Shown here: positions 52,731 to 61,913 of the stretch, in pieces
Numbering within the stretch: position 1 is the first letter of the stretch
Layout of the letters: every line of letters starts with the position of its first letter
Origin: Paenibacillus sp. J23TS9
GTDB taxonomy: Bacteria > Bacillota > Bacilli > Paenibacillales > Paenibacillaceae
Length of the DNA stretch: 64,000 nt
Direction of reading: 5' to 3'
NCBI RefSeq assembly: GCF_018403225.1
Contig: NZ_BOSG01000001.1
Span: 1,612,001-1,676,000 of the forward strand
Made by a program: the position numbers and the translations under genes
The notes under the pieces: model-generated
Seen by the model: the letters and a program-made list of their open reading frames with translations, nothing else
Database searches by the model: none
What the model was told of the DNA's origin: nothing

Positions 52731-55148
52731 TCAACAGGTTGCATTCTCGTATAAATTCGCAGGCACTGCCTGCACGAACGGCGACCATTCGCCCGTCGTA
52801 TATAAATGAAGGCGATGCATGGCCCGCGTACTTGCCGTATACAAAAGCTTGCGCTCGTTTTCCCGTCCGTATGCTTGAAGCGAAGCATCATATATCAGAA
52901 CCGCATCGAACTCAATCCCCTTGGCGAGATATACGGGAACAACCATAACCCCTTTTTGAAAGTTGATCGTCTCTTTCGTTATGAGATGCACTGCTCCGCT
53001 GCCTTTCTCCCGCAAGGATTCAAAGGCTGTGCGGCTTTCGGCAGCAGTCTTTGTAATGACGGCTATAGAGTCGAAGCCATCGGCTTTCAGCCGCTCGATG
53101 TCTTTCAACATCCGAATGTCACGACTTTCTCCGCCTTCTAATCTGGCAAGAAGAGGCTTCGGTCCGCTCCTTTCAAAAGGTACGATTTCCGATTCATCCG
53201 TGAGCAGCTCTTTCGTGAACTCCACGATCTCCCGCGTTGAACGATAACTGCGCACAAGGCGGATCAAGCTTGTTTCGGTTTCGCCATATAATCGAAGAAG
53301 CGGCGAATCTGCCCCCTGCAGCTTGGTAGACTGCATGAAGATCGCCTGGCCGAAATCGCCGAGTACCGTCATGCGGGCACGCGGGAAGAGTTTTTTGAGA
53401 TACTCGTATTGAAATGGCGAATAATCCTGTCCCTCATCGACGAATACATGCCGAATCTCGGTATTCGTCCGAACGCCTTCGATCAGTTCTTTTAAATACA
53501 AGTATGGAGTGGCATCCTCATAGAATAATTCTTGTTGGTCCAGCTTTTCTCTGGTTTGCTTGCAGATTTCAGCCCATAAAGCCGGGATTTCGTCCTCTTT
53601 CGTCTTCTCCCGATAAGCAGCTTCATCGCTAAATAGCTCAGTATATAGACCTTGGACATGAATGAACGAAAATTTCTTGATGCTTCTTCTTAACGGTTTA
53701 AAGCTTGCCTTTACGATTTTTTGGCTGAGCAAATCCTCCTCCCGCTCGGCATAGTCGAAGTCCCCTTCATCTTCCCGGCGTTTATTGCGTATTTTCTCGT
53801 GGACGAGGGCGTAACGCTCGGCAATGTCAAACACTTCCCGATCCTTGTGCAGCGCGCCGTAAACTTCGGCATATTGATCGTTGTCGAGGTAATGGATCTC
53901 CTCCTTAACCCAAGAAGCTTCGCGTTCCTCACGTTCCAATATTGACAGTTCCTTCAGAAGCCAATTCTGCAGCAGCTCGACGCGATTGGCCAAGCTCAAG
54001 GATGTGTCGTAACTGTAAAACTTCGAGCTTATTTGCTTCGCGGAGATCAATTCGCGGTCTCGAAACCGAATCCCGGTGAATAGCATCCCTTCACGCCCCA
54101 GCCACTGCGCATAGTTCTGTAAAGCGTTCAGGAAAGTCTCGGATGCTTTGTATTTGACTCCTTGCAGGCGAGCTTCGTAATCCGGAGTGGATTGTGCGTT
54201 CAGCACATATTCGATCTGATCGAAGGGATCCTCCAGTCGCAAGGATGTACCAAGCCAATATTCGAGATATTCCTGCAGCGTCGTTTGCTGCATGTTTTCC
54301 TCACCGAGCTCGGGCAGGACGGAGGATACATAACTGTTAAAGATCGGATTCGGCGAAAAAAGAACGACCTGGTCAGCTTTAAGCGTATCGCGATTTTTGT
54401 ACAGCAAATACGCCACGCGCTGCAAAGCCGCTGAGGTCTTCCCGCTGCCGGCTGCCCCCTGCACGATAAGCAGCCGGCTGCGATCGTTTCGGATGATAGC
54501 GTTCTGCTCCTTCTGGATCGTTGCTACGATGCTCTTCATTTGAGAGTCCGCGCCTTTGGACAACATCTGCTGGAGAAGCTCGTCACCGATCGTTACATTC
54601 GCATCGAACATATTACGGATTTGTCCGTTATGAATCTGATATTGCCTTTTCAGCTCCATCGTACCCGTGATCCGCCCACCAGGCGTGTCGTAAGAAGCCG
54701 TACCTGGTGAATGGTCATAGTAAAGACTCGCTATGGGAGTGCGCCAATCATATACCAGGAAGTTTAATCCATCTTCGTCGACGAATGAAGATACACCGAT
54801 ATAAATCCGCTCACTTGAGTTCAGACCGTCCTCCAGAAAATCGATTCTTCCAAAATAAGGAGAGGGCAGCAGACGATTCAGGCTCCTCCATTGTTGCGTC
54901 AGAAGCCGGTAGCGCCGTTCTCGTTCGGATAACACCGCGGCCTGTTGTTTAATCGTATAGAACGTTTCTTCAAATTCTTCGTCCGAGCTCGTATTGACCG
55001 TAACTTCTTCCCAGAACCGTTTGCGAATCTCTGCAGCCTGATCGCTCAGCCCGGTAACCATCGGTTCCAGCTCGTCGATCCTCGCTCTCAGCTTTTCCCT
55101 TACCCGATTCAGCCGTTCTTGTTCAGTCTGCCATTCCTTTGCTTCCAT
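52731..55148 (-). CDS. helD: HelD-like RNA polymerase recycling motor (superfamily 1 helicase-like)
   Basis: An 805-residue protein. The N-terminal region is a long antiparallel coiled coil (about residues 5-90, the arm that enters the secondary channel of RNA polymerase). A UvrD-like motor follows with Walker A GAAGSGKTSAALQRVAYLLY (about 231-250), FVDEGQDYSPFQYEYLKKLFP (Walker B, about 580) and later VRSYRSTREIVEF and VYLAKGIEFDAVLIYD. HelD removes stalled RNA polymerase from DNA with ATP and can protect against rifamycins. The start is ATG 55148, 12 bases after AAAGGAGCG; the frame extends to a GTG at 55208 without a clear site. No partner gene. Confidence 0.9.
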   Translation of the reverse strand: MEAKEWQTEQERLNRVREKLRARIDELEPMVTGLSDQAAEIRKRFWEEVTVNTSSDEEFEETFYTIKQQAAVLSERERRYRLLTQQWRSLNRLLPSPYFGRIDFLEDGLNSSERIYIGVSSFVDEDGLNFLVYDWRTPIASLYYDHSPGTASYDTPGGRITGTMELKRQYQIHNGQIRNMFDANVTIGDELLQQMLSKGADSQMKSIVATIQKEQNAIIRNDRSRLLIVQGAAGSGKTSAALQRVAYLLYKNRDTLKADQVVLFSPNPIFNSYVSSVLPELGEENMQQTTLQEYLEYWLGTSLRLEDPFDQIEYVLNAQSTPDYEARLQGVKYKASETFLNALQNYAQWLGREGMLFTGIRFRDRELISAKQISSKFYSYDTSLSLANRVELLQNWLLKELSILEREEREASWVKEEIHYLDNDQYAEVYGALHKDREVFDIAERYALVHEKIRNKRREDEGDFDYAEREEDLLSQKIVKASFKPLRRSIKKFSFIHVQGLYTELFSDEAAYREKTKEDEIPALWAEICKQTREKLDQQELFYEDATPYLYLKELIEGVRTNTEIRHVFVDEGQDYSPFQYEYLKKLFPRARMTVLGDFGQAIFMQSTKLQGADSPLLRLYGETETSLIRLVRSYRSTREIVEFTKELLTDESEIVPFERSGPKPLLARLEGGESRDIRMLKDIERLKADGFDSIAVITKTAAESRTAFESLREKGSGAVHLITKETINFQKGVMVVPVYLAKGIEFDAVLIYDASLQAYGRENERKLLYTASTRAMHRLHLYTTGEWSPFVQAVPANLYENATC

Positions 55149-55517
55149 AGGGTCTGAACACGCTCCTTTACAGTCCGGTAAAATAGGCATTGACAAATCA
55201 GATGTCACTGGTGTACAATAAAATTAGGGAAAATATTAGAGTGACCAATCACATATGATTTTCAATTGCGCTACTGATTATATCATAGTGCTTTTAGTCG
55301 TTCAAATATTTTTTTATTTCTTGGCCAATCGGCCAAGTTTTTTTGTTTTTCGCATGCCTCCGCTGAACATTCCATCTAATAATCTTCATCAAGATATCTA
55401 AACGACTATCGAATGGACAATCGCATATCTGAGAAATTCAGGTTTTTATTGTCTGATATTCTTATCACTTTATCTTTAAATAAATTTATTTTAGCTTCAA
55501 AAAGTCCCCTATTATTG
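55149..55517. other. Intergenic region upstream of HelD
   Basis: 369 bp, AT-rich, no supportable gene. It includes the HelD promoter region and an isolated plus-strand terminator-like hairpin (55320). Confidence 0.5.
55320..55350 (+). terminator. Isolated hairpin with T-run facing the plus strand
   Basis: CTTGGCC-AATC-GGCCAAG, seven perfect pairs, followed by TTTTTTTGTTTTT. No plus-strand gene lies upstream (HelD reads the other way), so it could end an unannotated small RNA or antisense transcript starting in the preceding 150 bp. Confidence 0.55.
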
Positions 55518-55976
55518 CTATCCTATTATTTCCTTCATAGCACCCAACACGATAGTGTATTTATCTGGATCTTGTATATAAACGTTTTTGAATTCCCAAT
55601 TGCCGTGAGAACCACTTACCGGCTCATTAGGAAAAAGTCCACCCTTATTTCGAATTTCTTCAGTTAATTTGTCAATATCATTCCAACCAACATGTATAAA
55701 TGTATCCCATCCATATTCTGGTCCTTCCCATTCAGTTGGATAATCAGATCGTTTCTTTGAAGGAGCATTTGGTCTAACATCTTCATGGGAATTTGCTTGT
55801 TGCAAGATAACAATCATTCCATCCCGTTCAGCATGTCCTCAACCATCAATTCTACATCCTAGAACATCACGATAGTATTCTTGTGATTTCTTTAGATCTG
55901 AGACTAATCGAACTTGAATTGTCGTTCCGAATTTCAGTTGATGTTTTGTGTCCAATTCCGTTAATTGATTGTTCAA
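55518..55976 (-). pseudogene. VOC/glyoxalase-family gene interrupted by one TGA
   Basis: Read from TTG 55976 (with GGAAGGAG eight bases upstream), the frame encodes LKFGTTIQVRLVSDLKKSQEYYRDVLGCRIDG, then a TGA at 55842-55840, then GHAERDGMIVILQQANSHEDVRPNAP and on to EIIG. Both halves belong to one VOC (glyoxalase/bleomycin-resistance) domain, and the stop replaces the tryptophan of the usual DGWGHAERDG motif; one G-to-A change (TGG to TGA) explains it. The frame is otherwise intact over 153 codons, so the change is recent or is a sequencing error. Only the 99-codon second part would read as an open frame. Confidence 0.85.
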
Positions 55977-56111
55977 TATAAATTCTCCTTCCTTAAAATG
56001 AATATAGGATAATATTTCAACTTTAAATAAAAATCCCCTTCTACTTAGTGAAACTATTAGATGAATAATTTTCTGAATTCATCCATAGTTCACGTTGCTC
56101 CTCACGGGTAA

Positions 56112-56158
56112 CAAAAAAAGAGCCTCACACAAGTTGTATACACTCATGTGAAGCCTCT
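56112..56158 (-). terminator. Terminator of the NCS1-DUF917-HyuA operon
   Basis: On the minus strand AGAGGCTTCACA pairs with TGTGAGGCTCT (one mismatch) around a loop of about 17 bases and is followed by TTTTTTT. It starts three bases beyond the HyuA-like stop. Confidence 0.8.
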
Positions 56159-56161
56159 CTT

Positions 56162-57712
56162 CTACTTCATGTTTCCTACCACTTTCACTCTCAGTCTCGT
56201 CGCATTTCCCGGATGATAAGCCAGCGGAGTTTCTTCCACTTCCACGAGCTCCACCGTTGCCGGATCAGCGCCAGCTAGCACCGCCTGTTTCACGGCTTTT
56301 TCTTGTGCGTCTCTTAACGAATCCTCGCGGGGCTCTGTTGAATATATATAGATTTGTTCATATTGTCCGCTGATTTGAGCAATACATGCGCCGATGGCGT
56401 TGGCTACGCCTCCATTCTCAGGCTTAATCATACGAGATACCCCGCGAATCGCGTCCGGAATAACGACACTGCCGCCGCCCACCAAAACAAGCTCGACGTC
56501 TCCCGATGAAGTCTTCATTTTATCAATGGCCTGCTCAATAATCGATGAAATTTCAGCTTCAACTCGTTTAGCGAACCCTTCATCCAAATGCGCTACCAAG
56601 CTCTTGTCCCCGACATCCGCAAGGCCCAGCCGAACGGCAATGTCTGTTGTCGTCAGCGTATTCCCGCCAAAGACCAGCGCTTCCTGTCCGATCTTGTATC
56701 CTACGCTGTCAGGACCAACCGTTATTTTCCCGTTATCCGAGCGTACGATGCTTCCGCCGCCCAGTCCAACCGAGATAATATCCGGCATGCGGAAGTTCGT
56801 GCGGATATCGCCAACCTCGACCGCAACCGAGGATTCTCTCGGGAAGCCGTCCTGCAACACCCCGATATCCGATGTCGTTCCTCCCACGTCGAGAACCATC
56901 GTATCTTTGATCTTCGCCAAATACGAGGCACCGCGTATGCTGTTCGTTGGCCCGCAGGCAATGGTTAGGATCGGAAACTGTTTAGCGTAATCGATCGACA
57001 TTAATGTACCGTCATTTTGGCATAAAAACACCGCTGCGTCCGTGATGCCTTCTTCTTTTAACGCTTGTACAAATCCTTGGGTTGTCGTTTCAATGACCTT
57101 GCACAATGCTGCATTAAGTATGGTTGCATTTTCCCGCTCGATTAAACCGACCGAACCGATCAGGGAAGAGCAGGAAACCGGAAACTCTTCGCCATACACT
57201 TCATGAATGAGATCGCGAATCTGAAGCTCCTGGTCATTTTTAATGGATGAAAACACACCGATGACTGCGATGGACTCGACACTGCCGCGCCATTTTTCTA
57301 ATAAAGCTGTGATTTCGGTTTCATCTACTTCTCCAAGCACCTGGCCGTCGTATTCATATCCGCCATGGACGAGAGCATATTGACCCGACAGCTTCTGAAC
57401 CATATCCTCAGGCCAGGACGTGTACGGAAGCACGGAAGCCGTTGCTGGGTAACCCAGACGAATGACGCCGACTTGGGCCAGCTTTTTGCGCTCCACTATG
57501 GCATTGGTACACTGCGTCGTGCCTAACATGGCATGCGTGATTTGCGCTTTATCAATATTCGATTCCTGCAGCAAATTCCGGAGCGAGGTTTCAATCCCTA
57601 TTTTAATATCTAGACTTGTTGGGGATTTAACCGCATGAATCAAATGATGATTCTCATCCAATATGATGGCATCTGTGTTGGTGCCGCCTACATCGATCCC
57701 GATTCTATACAT
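56162..57712 (-). CDS. Hydantoinase/oxoprolinase-family protein (HyuA-like, short form)
   Basis: A 516-residue protein of the hydantoinase/oxoprolinase A family, with the actin-like ATP-binding motifs GIDVGGTNTDAIIL (residues 5-18), VLDVGGTTSDIGVL (about 272-285) and VGLGGGSIVRSDNG. These enzymes open hydantoin or oxoproline-type rings using ATP. At 516 residues it lacks the extra C-terminal domain of the 650-700-residue HyuA and no HyuB gene is present; instead it is translationally coupled to a DUF917 gene (8 bp overlap). This combination suggests a dedicated route for a cyclic ureide or thiohydantoin. Start ATG 57712. Confidence 0.88.
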   Translation of the reverse strand: MYRIGIDVGGTNTDAIILDENHHLIHAVKSPTSLDIKIGIETSLRNLLQESNIDKAQITHAMLGTTQCTNAIVERKKLAQVGVIRLGYPATASVLPYTSWPEDMVQKLSGQYALVHGGYEYDGQVLGEVDETEITALLEKWRGSVESIAVIGVFSSIKNDQELQIRDLIHEVYGEEFPVSCSSLIGSVGLIERENATILNAALCKVIETTTQGFVQALKEEGITDAAVFLCQNDGTLMSIDYAKQFPILTIACGPTNSIRGASYLAKIKDTMVLDVGGTTSDIGVLQDGFPRESSVAVEVGDIRTNFRMPDIISVGLGGGSIVRSDNGKITVGPDSVGYKIGQEALVFGGNTLTTTDIAVRLGLADVGDKSLVAHLDEGFAKRVEAEISSIIEQAIDKMKTSSGDVELVLVGGGSVVIPDAIRGVSRMIKPENGGVANAIGACIAQISGQYEQIYIYSTEPREDSLRDAQEKAVKQAVLAGADPATVELVEVEETPLAYHPGNATRLRVKVVGNMK

Positions 57713-58808
57713 TTTCAGCCACCGCCTTTTTCACCAGTTCCTCAATAGCAACATAATCGTAATCATATCCGAAGTATCTTGGTCCTACCGTCTGGACTCC
57801 CTTTTCGGTTCTCCACTTTTCATGAGCGGGCAGTCCAACCACCCGTACGCGCTTACCGTATTTTAGGCTCTCCGTGGTTACAGGCGACAAAGTTTCGAAA
57901 TCAACCAGACAGATCAAATCGGGGGTCATCGCTACCACTTGACCGTTCTTTTCAGCAATCAGGTTTTCATTTTGAAAATGAACCTTCATCTCTCCGCCTT
58001 TAAACGCCTCGATTCCTTCGAGATGCATTTGGCCGAGGTTAAATCCTCCCTTGGTTTCCCGAATGACATCTACGATTTTGCCTTGGAAAAGTTCATAGCC
58101 GGACACAAGTTTCAACAGTTCTTGAAGCTTATCATTGGCTTCCCGATTCTTCGATGTAATGATCTCTCCGATCTGTTCAGAAAGGGTCACAATATGATGA
58201 ACTCCGCTTTGCTTCATTTGAGCACCTGTTGCCGGATATAGGCTTACTAGAGCACTGGCACCCATTTCTACCGTTGCCACCCTGGCGAGCCGTTCCGTCC
58301 ATGTATTATTAATAGTCTCAAAGATACCGATATTCCCTTTTTCATCCGAAATCGCCATCGGTGTCGCCGGCATGCCGTCCAGGTTAAACGTCACCATTTG
58401 AAGCTCCGGAAATGCACGTCCCATACCGTCACAGTCGATCAGGGGCAATCCCAGCTGCGCCGCAACGACGATGGGAATCATGGAATTGACACCCCCCGCC
58501 TCCATCGGAAACGTGCCGGTAATCTGATCTTTTCCTAAGTAATTCGCTAGTTTTTGAAAAACCTTTACAAACTCGTCCCCTTTAGGGAATTTCTCCACGA
58601 GTACGGAAGGCGCCCCCATCATCGCGGCCGGAATGAAAAAGTCCTCATCCTTAATCTCATCAACCGAGAATAACTGTACAGGTCCAAACTTCTCAATGGC
58701 CGAGAGAGCCATCAATTTTCCGATATAAGGGTCTCCCCCTCCGCCGGTTCCCAGAAAGGCTGCGCCGACGGCGATGTTTTCAACAGCTGCTTTATCTAAA
58801 TATCTCAT
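57705..58808 (-). CDS. DUF917-family protein (S-methyl-thiohydantoin desulfurase-like)
   Basis: A 367-residue protein of the DUF917 family (PF06032), recognised from GAAFLGTGGGGDPYIGKLMA near the N-terminus, FPMEAGGVNSMIPIVVAAQLGLPLIDCDGMGRAFPELQM (about 102-140) and VDFETLSPVTTESLKYGKRV in the second half. To my recollection newer Pfam releases name this family after an S-methyl-thiohydantoin desulfurase, which would fit the neighbouring hydantoinase; I cannot confirm that here. It starts at ATG 58808, immediately after the permease stop (TGAATG), and overlaps the HyuA-like gene, so all three are coupled. Confidence 0.85.
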   Translation of the reverse strand: MRYLDKAAVENIAVGAAFLGTGGGGDPYIGKLMALSAIEKFGPVQLFSVDEIKDEDFFIPAAMMGAPSVLVEKFPKGDEFVKVFQKLANYLGKDQITGTFPMEAGGVNSMIPIVVAAQLGLPLIDCDGMGRAFPELQMVTFNLDGMPATPMAISDEKGNIGIFETINNTWTERLARVATVEMGASALVSLYPATGAQMKQSGVHHIVTLSEQIGEIITSKNREANDKLQELLKLVSGYELFQGKIVDVIRETKGGFNLGQMHLEGIEAFKGGEMKVHFQNENLIAEKNGQVVAMTPDLICLVDFETLSPVTTESLKYGKRVRVVGLPAHEKWRTEKGVQTVGPRYFGYDYDYVAIEELVKKAVAENV

Positions 58809-60074
58809 TCACGTTTCCTCCAATATGACTGTCTTTTGAGCCGATATACGATAGCCTGCATAATACATGACAAAAGAAATGACAATCCCGATCAACGGCT
58901 GATTCGGTACCTGCGGCAAGCTTGGAAACAGGGATAACACCACAGGGGTACTAGCAATAACCGCGCCCACAAGCCAGGAAACGATGCCCAGTATATTCAC
59001 GCCTTCGACCTCATGCCAGCGGCTCTTATCCCCTTTGCCAAGCACCCAGTAAGAAGCGATCATCACGCCTGCCACCGGCGGAATCATGGCCGACAAGATG
59101 GACATGATCGGTGTGAAATAGTTGAGTATGCCTATGACAGCCAGTACCGTCCCGATCGTTCCCGCGATGCCAACGGCCCATTTTTCTTTTTCCTTCGATA
59201 CGTTGAACACGTTAATTAAGGCAAAACCGCCTGAAATGGCATTCACGAGGTTCGTCTTCCATGTAGCCAGAATCAAGACCACACCGCCAATAAACGGTGT
59301 CGTGATGCTCAAAAAGGTTGCTGTGATATCGCTGGCTTGATAAGCAATCGTCAGGACAGCTCCTGCACCGATCATCAGCAAGCCTGCCGGAACAATCCCG
59401 AATAGAGCGGCTTTCAGGACATCGGACCGTTTTCTTGAAAATTGCGAATAGTCCCCAGCGATGACTGCACCCAGGGCAAATGAACCCAGCGTTACCGCCA
59501 GCCCATCCGTAAAGCTCATTGCTCCCTCAGGCTTATAATTCTGAATGATCTGCAGGGAGTCACCGGTCAAAGCTTTAATTAGACCAAATATGCTGATTCC
59601 CACCAATAAAGGAACGGCGATATAGCTAATCACCCGCAGCACTTTAACGCCATAAACGGCCGAAATCACCATTACGAGACCGCAGATGAGAGATGCCAAA
59701 GGCACCGGTATGTTCACTCCGGTCGCGGCTAGCAGGTTAGCCAAGGATGCGCCGCATACATTCGCCTGAATTCCGAACCATCCAAGGCACGCAATGGCGA
59801 GGATGATCGAAAGAATCGTCCGAGACCCTTTTTTGCCAAACACCTGACCTGCAACTTGAACCGTCGTTCTCCCCAAATCCATGCTTTGAATTCCCTGCAG
59901 AATCATGAGTAACACAATAATGGAGTACCCTACCAACGTGACAAGCAATGCCTTCGATAGTCCCATGCCTGCTATAAGCGCATTTCCCACCAACAAACTC
60001 GGGATGCTGATGACCGCGCCAGCCCAGATGATCCCAAGACTGAACCAGGATTGATGTTCTTTAACGGTTTTCAT
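58809..60074 (-). CDS. NCS1-family permease (CodB-like purine/cytosine/hydantoin transporter)
   Basis: A 421-residue transporter with about twelve helices. NCS1 signs are WFSLGIIWAGAVISIPSLLVGNALIAGMG at the start, GWFGIQANVCGASLANLL in helix 3, and FALGAVIAGDYSQFSRKRSDVL. NCS1 members carry nucleobases, hydantoins, allantoin or thiamine with H+ or Na+. As first gene of an operon with a DUF917 protein and a hydantoinase-like enzyme it should import their substrate. The start is ATG 60074 after TTGGGGGATCC, shorter than the frame open to 60194. The terminator at 60160 separates it from the PucR regulator upstream. Confidence 0.9.
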   Translation of the reverse strand: MKTVKEHQSWFSLGIIWAGAVISIPSLLVGNALIAGMGLSKALLVTLVGYSIIVLLMILQGIQSMDLGRTTVQVAGQVFGKKGSRTILSIILAIACLGWFGIQANVCGASLANLLAATGVNIPVPLASLICGLVMVISAVYGVKVLRVISYIAVPLLVGISIFGLIKALTGDSLQIIQNYKPEGAMSFTDGLAVTLGSFALGAVIAGDYSQFSRKRSDVLKAALFGIVPAGLLMIGAGAVLTIAYQASDITATFLSITTPFIGGVVLILATWKTNLVNAISGGFALINVFNVSKEKEKWAVGIAGTIGTVLAVIGILNYFTPIMSILSAMIPPVAGVMIASYWVLGKGDKSRWHEVEGVNILGIVSWLVGAVIASTPVVLSLFPSLPQVPNQPLIGIVISFVMYYAGYRISAQKTVILEET

Positions 60075-60159
60075 AGGATCCCCCCAACCTTTTTCTTTCG
60101 AATAGTTTTTCTTATTGTAAAAGATGAAGTAGGTCAGCGTCTTTTTCAGAAAACAAAAA

Positions 60160-60198
60160 AAAATCCGATGTTTTTGTCTGATTGGACAAAACATCGGA
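60160..60198 (-). terminator. Terminator after the PucR regulator gene
   Basis: On the minus strand CCGATGTTTTGTC pairs with GACAAAAACATCGG (one bulge) and is followed by nine T. It lies about six bases past the PucR stop, so PucR and the permease operon are separate transcripts or PucR relieves termination. Confidence 0.88.
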
Positions 60199-60203
60199 AC
60201 TTT

Positions 60204-61787
60204 CTAGTTATGAATGAGACGGTGGACCATGCAGGCGGTATAAACATCATACGATTCCGAATTGATGGTTACATCATATCCTATGAGCTCGCAGATTTTT
60301 TTAATGCGATATTTCACCGTGTTTTTGTGGACGAACAACAGCTTGCTGCAGTCATCCATATTCCCTTTCGCATCCAGGAGAAACGTCGTCAGGGTTTGCA
60401 AAGCGTCAGGGTCATCCAGGATCGGCTCCATGACGGACAAGCATTCTTCAGTTGTTTCTTCTCCTTGTTTGCTGAGGTCGATGGCCCGTTTCAGGGAACG
60501 GACTTCAGCCGCGGTGTATAGTTTGCGGTTATGATAGACACGGTGAACTTCTTTGGACGCTTCGTTGACGAGCTGATACATCCGGCGTACGTCCTGGGTG
60601 TTGCGCATCCGGGGAGAATACACGATGCTGGATATTTCAGCGCTGAGACTCGTGGTTTCGATATACTCCGCCGCGATATCAAACTCATTGTATTTATGGG
60701 AACAATCCCCTAACAAGACGACAATGCCGTGATCGATCGTTTGAATGACCGCGGTTTTGTAATATTGGGAGAGATGTGCTTTTAAGTCTTCCCGTATCCT
60801 TTTTTCCTCCGACAAATCCTGAATGTAAACGAGCCACATCATTTGGATGGCGGAAACGTCAATATATAGCAAATTGGCCAATCTGCGCATTTTTTCGCTT
60901 TCGTCATTCACGATCGCTTTAACCAAGGCGTATTCGCTGACCTCGTTATGCTTGTCTCCCCATAAATTGATGGCCACCTGTACCACCTCGCTGATTTGAT
61001 CCATGGTCTTTGGAGGCAGCTTCGTATTCTCTTTAATGAGAAACAGGTACAGGGTCTCCCCGTTTTTTTGATGAACCCGCTTGTATTCAACAAAGCAGGA
61101 TGAATTCAGCTCATCTTCTCCCACTCTGCCGTTCAAAATGGAAGGCGCCATGGACCGGATCAGATCCGCAACAGGGAGCGATGAATTGCGCGGCCACATG
61201 ACACGATTGATGATATCCAGGTTGCTGTTCGTCAGCACGATGTTCGCTTTCATCCGGTCCGACAGCAGTTTAAGGGTAATTTCCACGCTCCGCAAATGTT
61301 CCGGCAGCAGTGAAACCTTTTCCAGTGATTCATTCACGAAATGCTCATTCACATGCTGGTTGCTGACGATCGCCTCCATGACTTCATAAATGACTTCATT
61401 ATACCGGAGAGAGTAATCGTTTCTCGGCATGCAAATGATAATAAAATTCAGGGATTCGGCCAGCTCGAGCACTTCATCCGCGATATCCGGCATTACAATG
61501 CCGACATAGTACAGAATCAATCCCACTTCACCAAGGTCATGCAAATATTGAACCGTTTTGCACTGCTGCTCCACGCTGTCCTTTATGGAATAAAAAGAGC
61601 TGATGACCAGCTCTTCGGCATACCATTCTTCTTGAACGGTTTGAATGATTTGCGAGAAGAAATTAACATCCGCCACCTCTAAAACAGATAAAGAGGAAAC
61701 GGTCTGATGAAGCCTGCTTATTCCAGTGACTACCTGAGCTCCTCTAAATGAAGGCAGCTGCAGTAAATCTTTAACGGTTACCCCAAT
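60204..61787 (-). CDS. PucR-family transcriptional regulator, apparent ATT start
   Basis: About 527 residues. The PucR N-terminal domain is read from GVTVKDLLQLPSFRGAQVV through GISRLHQTVSSLSVLEVADV. A middle GGDEF-like/CdaR region follows, then a C-terminal PucR helix-turn-helix (GNMDDCSKLLFVHKNTVKYRIKKICELIGYDV). PucR proteins sense purine-breakdown metabolites and control adjacent catabolic operons. The conserved N-terminus continues 37 codons upstream of the first conventional start (GTG 61676), to a TGA stop followed directly by ATT at 61787, with AAGTGGTGG a few bases before it. So ATT seems to be the start codon, or an ATG has been lost. Confidence 0.85.
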   Translation of the reverse strand: MGVTVKDLLQLPSFRGAQVVTGISRLHQTVSSLSVLEVADVNFFSQIIQTVQEEWYAEELVISSFYSIKDSVEQQCKTVQYLHDLGEVGLILYYVGIVMPDIADEVLELAESLNFIIICMPRNDYSLRYNEVIYEVMEAIVSNQHVNEHFVNESLEKVSLLPEHLRSVEITLKLLSDRMKANIVLTNSNLDIINRVMWPRNSSLPVADLIRSMAPSILNGRVGEDELNSSCFVEYKRVHQKNGETLYLFLIKENTKLPPKTMDQISEVVQVAINLWGDKHNEVSEYALVKAIVNDESEKMRRLANLLYIDVSAIQMMWLVYIQDLSEEKRIREDLKAHLSQYYKTAVIQTIDHGIVVLLGDCSHKYNEFDIAAEYIETTSLSAEISSIVYSPRMRNTQDVRRMYQLVNEASKEVHRVYHNRKLYTAAEVRSLKRAIDLSKQGEETTEECLSVMEPILDDPDALQTLTTFLLDAKGNMDDCSKLLFVHKNTVKYRIKKICELIGYDVTINSESYDVYTACMVHRLIHN

Positions 61788-61913
61788 TCAACCACCACTT
61801 TTTTGTTCGATTCAAGCTGTTCCAATACTTCATTAATATTAGTATATCCTTAATATGATAAGCAAACAGGTAAGTTCCTTTGATAGCGATGAATTCCCCT
61901 TAAAAATCACCGA

